Assembly (NCBI GenBank): GCA_017631855.1
Contig: JAGBSP010000039.1
Coordinates: forward strand, 1-34,208
Length of the DNA stretch: 34,208 nucleotides
DNA from: Clostridia bacterium
GTDB taxonomy: Bacteria > Bacillota > Clostridia > Oscillospirales > CAG-272
Reading direction: 5' to 3'
The notes below the pieces were generated by a model. The model worked only from the letters and a program-made list of their open reading frames with translations. It was not told the DNA's origin and did no database searches. Position 1 is the first letter of the stretch. Each line of letters starts with the position of its first letter. Of the stretch, positions 31,455 to 34,208 are shown in pieces. Position numbers and translations under genes: made by a program.

Positions 31455-31895
31455 ATGAATTTGACGGAAAGAGCAGCATACCTCAAGGGCTTGGCTGACG
31501 GCGTTGAGCTGGATGCGAGCACGAAGGAGGGCAAGCTGATCTCGGCGCTGATCGAGCTGGTTTCGGATATGGCGGACGAGATGGCAGAGATGGATGAGAG
31601 AATCGATACGGCATTCGCATACTGCGAGGAGCTGGACGAGGATCTTGGCGACGTTGAGGAGGTTCTTCTTGACGACGAGTGCGACTGTGACGATTGCGAC
31701 TGCGATTGCGATGACTGTGATTGCGATTGTTGCTGCGAGGACGAGGACTTCTTTGAGGTTGAGTGTCCCGCATGCGGCGAGGAGATCTGCTTTGACAGCT
31801 CGGTAGATCCCGAGGAGCTTGCATGCCCCGCATGCGGTGCAAAGTTCGAGTGCCTCGTTTCTGAGGAAGATCTTGACGCGATCGACGCTGAATAA
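31455..31895 (+). CDS. CD1247-like N-terminal domain protein with Cys/Asp-rich stretch and zinc ribbon
   Basis: A 146-residue protein of unknown function. Residues 1-70 are helical and acidic (ERAAYLKGLADGVELD, then STKEGKLISALIELVSDMAD). They resemble what I recall as the CD1247 N-terminal domain of clostridial proteins, a recollection not checked here. Residues 73-98 are almost only Asp, Glu and Cys, with ten cysteines. Then comes a zinc ribbon with two CPACG knuckles (Cys104/107 and Cys124/127). It starts 14 nt after efp with GGAGG before the ATG and shares its promoter; a terminator follows. Metal storage, sensing or a role linked to EF-P and translation are possible, but none can be shown from sequence. 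Confidence 0.8.
   Translation: MNLTERAAYLKGLADGVELDASTKEGKLISALIELVSDMADEMAEMDERIDTAFAYCEELDEDLGDVEEVLLDDECDCDDCDCDCDDCDCDCCCEDEDFFEVECPACGEEICFDSSVDPEELACPACGAKFECLVSEEDLDAIDAE
31671..31748 (+). repeat. Tandem GAC/TGC-type codon repeat inside the zinc-ribbon gene
   Basis: A low-complexity stretch of alternating Asp and Cys codons (units like GACTGCGATTGCGAT), in frame and kept open. Codons vary between copies (GAC/GAT, TGC/TGT), so selection on the protein is more likely than fresh slippage. It marks residues 73-98. Confidence 0.75.
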
Positions 31896-31907
31896 AGAAA
31901 AATGAAA

Positions 31908-31938
31908 AAGAAAAGCCGAATGGCTTTTCTTTTTTTTG
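31908..31938 (+). terminator. Rho-independent terminator of efp and the zinc-ribbon gene
   Basis: A 10-bp stem AAGAAAAGCC (31908-31917) with GGCTTTTCTT (31922-31931), 4-nt loop, followed by more T residues. It begins 12 nt after the stop codon at 31895. Confidence 0.9.
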
Positions 31939-31967
31939 CAAAAAATCGAAAAACTTGAAAAAAACTC

Positions 31968-31996
31968 TTGACAAAGGACTTGCAAAGTGATATAAT
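31968..31996 (+). promoter_or_regulatory. Consensus promoter of the rpmG-secE-nusG-rplK-rplA operon
   Basis: TTGACA (31968-31973) and TATAAT (31991-31996) match consensus exactly with a 17-bp spacer. The leader up to rpmG is about 138 nt. Confidence 0.93.
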
Positions 31997-32002
31997 AGGT
32001 TT

Positions 32003-32085
32003 TACCTCTGCGAGTAGGCTTTTTTGTCGTGCCCGCTGCGCCAAACCGAAAGGTTCGGGGCGACACTTGCTCGGTGAGGGAGGTA
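32003..32085 (+). promoter_or_regulatory. Nested structured RNA leader upstream of rpmG
   Basis: Outer stem TACCTC/GAGGTA (32003-32008 with 32080-32085). Next CGAG/CTCG (32011-32014 with 32070-32073), then GTCG/CGAC (32026-32029 with 32061-32064) extended by CCC/GGG past a bulge. The tip is AACC-GAAA-GGTT (32044-32055) with a GNRA tetraloop. Nested stems ending in a GNRA loop suggest a real RNA fold. It is not followed by a terminator before rpmG. It may be a ribosomal-protein binding leader. Confidence 0.5.
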
Positions 32086-32140
32086 CACAGTCTTTCCCTT
32101 CGAGGAAAGAGAATATTTTGAAATGGGAGGTGCCGCTAAT

Positions 32141-32302
32141 ATGGCTAATGAAGCAAGAGTCAAAATTACTCTGGTCTGCACCGAGTGCAAGCAGAGAAAC
32201 TATGACACAAAGAAGAACAAGAAGAACGACCCTGACAGACTCGAACTCAAGAAGTATTGTCGTTTCTGCCGTAAGCACACTCTTCACAAAGAATCTAAGT
32301 GA
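32141..32302 (+). CDS. rpmG: 50S ribosomal protein L33
   Basis: A 53-residue ribosomal protein starting [20 protein letters not shown] and ending KHTLHKESK. Two zinc knuckles CTEC and CRFC are kept, so this is the zinc-binding form of L33, unlike the zinc-free paralogue some Firmicutes make under zinc limitation. The [20 protein letters not shown] segment is typical. GGGAGG lies 10 nt before the ATG. It is the first gene of the operon, as is usual before secE and nusG. It sits in the large subunit near the E site. Confidence 0.95.
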   Translation: MANEARVKITLVCTECKQRNYDTKKNKKNDPDRLELKKYCRFCRKHTLHKESK

Positions 32303-32314
32303 TTTGGAGGAAGA

Positions 32315-32572
32315 ATGATGGCAGAGAAGGAAAAGAAGGTCGCTGAAACCGAAAAGAAGCCCCAAAAAGAAAAGAAAAAAGGCAAGATTGGCGAGGCTTG
32401 GCGCGGTTTCAAGAGCGAAGTAAAAAAGATCGTTTGGCCCTCGTGGAAGCAGGTTCTCAAGAATACGGCAGTCGTACTTGTAATCGTTGCAATCTGCATG
32501 GTTATGATCGCCGCACTGGACTATGCTTTTTCTCACGGTATTATGGCTCTGACGGATCTCTTTGCGAAATAA
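32315..32572 (+). CDS. secE: Preprotein translocase subunit SecE
   Basis: An 85-residue membrane protein of the SecYEG channel. A lysine-rich cytosolic N-terminus (about 25 residues) leads to the amphipathic SecE signature FKSEVKKIVWPSWKQVLKNT. One membrane helix follows (VVLVIVAICMVMIAALDYAF), as in the short single-span SecE of Gram-positive bacteria. TTGGAGG precedes two adjacent ATGs (32315 and 32318); spacing slightly favours the second, so the first Met may be extra. It is co-transcribed between rpmG and nusG. Confidence 0.95.
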   Translation: MMAEKEKKVAETEKKPQKEKKKGKIGEAWRGFKSEVKKIVWPSWKQVLKNTAVVLVIVAICMVMIAALDYAFSHGIMALTDLFAK

Positions 32573-32581
32573 GAGGCCAAT

Positions 32582-33124
32582 ATGAGTGATATCAACGAAA
32601 TGAACGTTGGACCGAGATGGTATGTGGCGCATACGTATTCCGGTTATGAAAACAAGGTAAAGGCAAGCCTTGAAAAGATTATCGAAAACAGAGGTCTGGG
32701 ACACCTTTTCTTCGACATTCGCATTCCCGTGGAAACCGTGATTGAAAAGAACGGCGACGTGGAAAAAGAAGTCGAGATGAAGATCTTCCCCTGCTACGTC
32801 TACATTAAGATGACGATGACGGAGGAGAGTTGGCACGCGGTTCGTAATATTACCGGCGTGACGGGATTCGTAGGCCCCGGATCAAGACCGACCCCCCTGA
32901 GCGACGCTGAGGTTGATTTCCTGAACTTTGATACCAAGCGCACAGAGCTTGTGGTTAAGGAGGGAGATAACGTCGTGGTTTGCGACGGACTCTTTGAGGG
33001 TTACACGGGTACGGTACAGGCAGTTTCCGAGGATCTGAAGAAAATCACGGTACTCATTAAAAGAGGTCGCCGCGATATGCCTGTTGAGCTCGACGCGGAA
33101 GTGGTCAAGCTCGCACAGCAGTGA
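32582..33124 (+). CDS. nusG: Transcription termination/antitermination factor NusG
   Basis: A 180-residue factor that binds RNA polymerase and couples it to the ribosome. The NGN domain has RWYVAHTYSGYENKVKASLE and the IFPCYVYIKMTM strand, followed by TGFVGPGSRPTPLSDAEV. The C-terminal KOW domain starts VVKEGDNVVVCDGLFEGYTG. A helical linker lies between them. It starts 9 nt after secE with only a weak RBS (AAGAGG), so translation may be coupled to secE. It is followed by about 80 nt with two hairpins before rplK. Confidence 0.96.
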   Translation: MSDINEMNVGPRWYVAHTYSGYENKVKASLEKIIENRGLGHLFFDIRIPVETVIEKNGDVEKEVEMKIFPCYVYIKMTMTEESWHAVRNITGVTGFVGPGSRPTPLSDAEVDFLNFDTKRTELVVKEGDNVVVCDGLFEGYTGTVQAVSEDLKKITVLIKRGRRDMPVELDAEVVKLAQQ

Positions 33125-33174
33125 TCGAAGGATCACACAGTACGTGGGAGGGAGAAAAATATTTGAATTCTCCC
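33122..33174 (+). promoter_or_regulatory. Two hairpins between nusG and rplK
   Basis: TGATC/GATCA (33122-33126 with 33131-33135) begins at the nusG stop. GGGAGAA/TTCTCCC (33150-33156 with 33168-33174) follows. No T-run follows, so read-through into rplK is expected. Placement just before rplK-rplA matches where an L1 autoregulatory site is expected, but no clear mimic of the rRNA L1 site was identified. Confidence 0.4.
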
Positions 33175-33204
33175 GCAAATTCACCACATTGGAGGTAATA
33201 AAAA

Positions 33205-33630
33205 ATGGCAAAGAAAGTTATGGGCTATATCAAGCTGCAGTTGCCCGCCGGTAAGGCTACCCCGCAGCCTCCCGTAGGACCGGCTCTCGGTCAGTACGGT
33301 GTTGCAATTCCCGTATTTACGAAGGAATTCAACGAAAGAACGAAGAACGATATGGGTCTGATCATTCCCGTTGTTATCACGGTTTACGCAGACCGCTCCT
33401 TCACCTTTATCACCAAGACTCCTCCCGCTCCCGTTCTGATCAAGAAGGCAGCAGGTATTGAGTCCGGTTCCGCAAAGCCGAACAAGACCAAGGTGGCTAC
33501 CATCACCAAGGAGCAGGTTCGCAAGATCGCAGAAACGAAGATGCCCGACCTGAACGCAGCGAACATCGATACCGCGATGAGCATGATCGCAGGTACCGCT
33601 CGCAGCATGGGCGTCGTTGTTGAGGACTAA
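33205..33630 (+). CDS. rplK: 50S ribosomal protein L11
   Basis: A 141-residue ribosomal protein of the GTPase-associated centre, binding 23S rRNA near the factor site. The N-terminal domain starts [20 protein letters not shown] with PALGQYGV, the proline-rich part contacted by thiostrepton in other bacteria. The C-terminal RNA-binding domain includes [20 protein letters not shown] and ends in [15 protein letters not shown]. Length is exactly typical. TTGGAGG lies before the ATG at 33205. It is followed 14 nt later by rplA. Confidence 0.97.
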   Translation: MAKKVMGYIKLQLPAGKATPQPPVGPALGQYGVAIPVFTKEFNERTKNDMGLIIPVVITVYADRSFTFITKTPPAPVLIKKAAGIESGSAKPNKTKVATITKEQVRKIAETKMPDLNAANIDTAMSMIAGTARSMGVVVED

Positions 33631-33644
33631 GGAGGGTTTGAACA

Positions 33645-34208
33645 ATGGGAAAGAAGTATATTGATAGCGCAAAGCTGATTGATAAGAGCAAGGTTTACGA
33701 CCCCTCTGAAGCATTGGATCTGGTTTGCCAGACGTCCAAGGCAAAGTTTGATGAAACCATCGAGATCCACATCCGTCTGGGTGTTGACTCGCGTCACGCT
33801 GACCAGCAGGTCAGAGGTGCAGTTGTTCTTCCCAACGGAACGGGTAAGAGCGTAAAGGTTCTCGTATTCGCAAAGGGTGACAACGTTCAGAAGGCACTCG
33901 ATGCAGGCGCTGACTACGCAGGTGGCGCTGAGTATGCAGATAAGATCGTTCAGGAAAACTGGTTCGATTTCGACGTTGTTGTTGCAAGCCCCGATATGAT
34001 GGGTGTCATCGGTAAGCTCGGTAAGGTGCTCGGTCCTAAGGGATTGATGCCTTCTCCTAAGGCTGGTACCGTTACTCCCGACGTTGCTCGTGCAGTAAAC
34101 GAGGCTAAGGCAGGTAAGATCGAGTACCGTCTCGACAAGACCAACATCATCCACTGCCCCATCGGTAAGGCTTCCTTCGGTGTAGAGAAGCTCACCGAGA
34201 ACTTCAAC
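33645..34208 (+). CDS. rplA: 50S ribosomal protein L1 (partial, runs off the window)
   Basis: The first 188 residues of L1; the C-terminal end lies past the right edge. The start [20 protein letters not shown] follows GGAGGG. Family marks are [39 protein letters not shown], the [20 protein letters not shown] segment and the [17 protein letters not shown] region. L1 forms the stalk at the ribosomal E site and often represses its own operon by binding the mRNA. It directly follows rplK, the usual order. Confidence 0.97.
   Translation, partial: MGKKYIDSAKLIDKSKVYDPSEALDLVCQTSKAKFDETIEIHIRLGVDSRHADQQVRGAVVLPNGTGKSVKVLVFAKGDNVQKALDAGADYAGGAEYADKIVQENWFDFDVVVASPDMMGVIGKLGKVLGPKGLMPSPKAGTVTPDVARAVNEAKAGKIEYRLDKTNIIHCPIGKASFGVEKLTENFN

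Noticed and set aside
31671..31748. Possible CRISPR or tandem DNA repeat
   Set aside because: The repeat unit is a few codons of Asp and Cys in an open frame, with no spacer structure; it is protein low complexity.
31997..32140. Possible known riboswitch or T-box in the rpmG leader
   Set aside because: I found no T-box sequence, no anti-terminator/terminator pair and no known aptamer core; kept only as a structured leader.
31379..32836. A 485-codon open frame on the minus strand across the zinc-ribbon, rpmG, secE and nusG genes
   Set aside because: It is antisense to four well-supported genes, is rich in Ser and Phe runs caused by their codon pattern, and has no RBS or recognisable domain.

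Overview
The window looks like a chromosomal segment of a moderate-GC anaerobic Firmicute of the class Clostridia. I infer this from the gene order (a yicC-remA-gmk-rpoZ-priA-def-fmt-rsmB-rlmN-rsgA-thiN block and an rpmG-secE-nusG-rplK-rplA block), AAGGAGG-type ribosome binding sites, sigma-A promoters with 17-bp spacers, a RemA homologue and a 2-hydroxyacyl-CoA dehydratase activase system. I cannot name a genus. Function calls rest on motifs read by eye; no database search was run.

Layout. (1) 1-2173: accessory edge, with the C-terminal end of a tyrosine recombinase, a long inverted repeat, and an autoregulated HipB/HipA (CtkA-like) kinase toxin-antitoxin pair. It ends at the 3' end of a tRNA-Trp gene, a classic integration target. 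(2) 2174-4551, minus strand: tRNA-Trp, dut, mnmE and a small Cys/Asp-rich membrane protein. (3) 4597-6990, plus strand: a two-gene unit of a duplicated DUF1538 membrane protein and a protein with two tandem PII-like domains. (4) 7110-10789: a heterodimeric ABC exporter with one degenerate and one catalytic half. (5) 10822-15009: a double-ASKHA activase and a separate HgdB-like subunit, together the size of the single fused protein seen in many relatives. (6) 15010-16515: a low-GC regulator gene flanked by two large palindromic repeats of one family, next to a compact three-way-junction structured element. (7) 16516-30648, minus strand: an AEC permease with its own promoter, then the long conserved RNA/translation locus read from a strong promoter before yicC down to thiN. 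(8) 30790-34208, plus strand: efp with a Cys/Asp-rich zinc-ribbon partner, then rpmG-secE-nusG-rplK-rplA behind a strong promoter and a structured leader.

How the genes work together: the minus-strand block couples nucleotide supply (gmk, thiN), transcription (rpoZ), replication restart (priA), start-Met handling (fmt, def) and ribosome maturation (rsmB, rlmN, rsgA). Where B. subtilis has the phosphatase prpC and the PASTA kinase prkC, this genome has only a membrane-anchored protein with four PASTA repeats and no kinase domain.

The most promising leads are the kinase-less PASTA protein in the prkC slot, the DUF1538/tandem-PII pair, the palindromic repeat family with the adjacent cloverleaf-like element, and the nested leader structure before rpmG.
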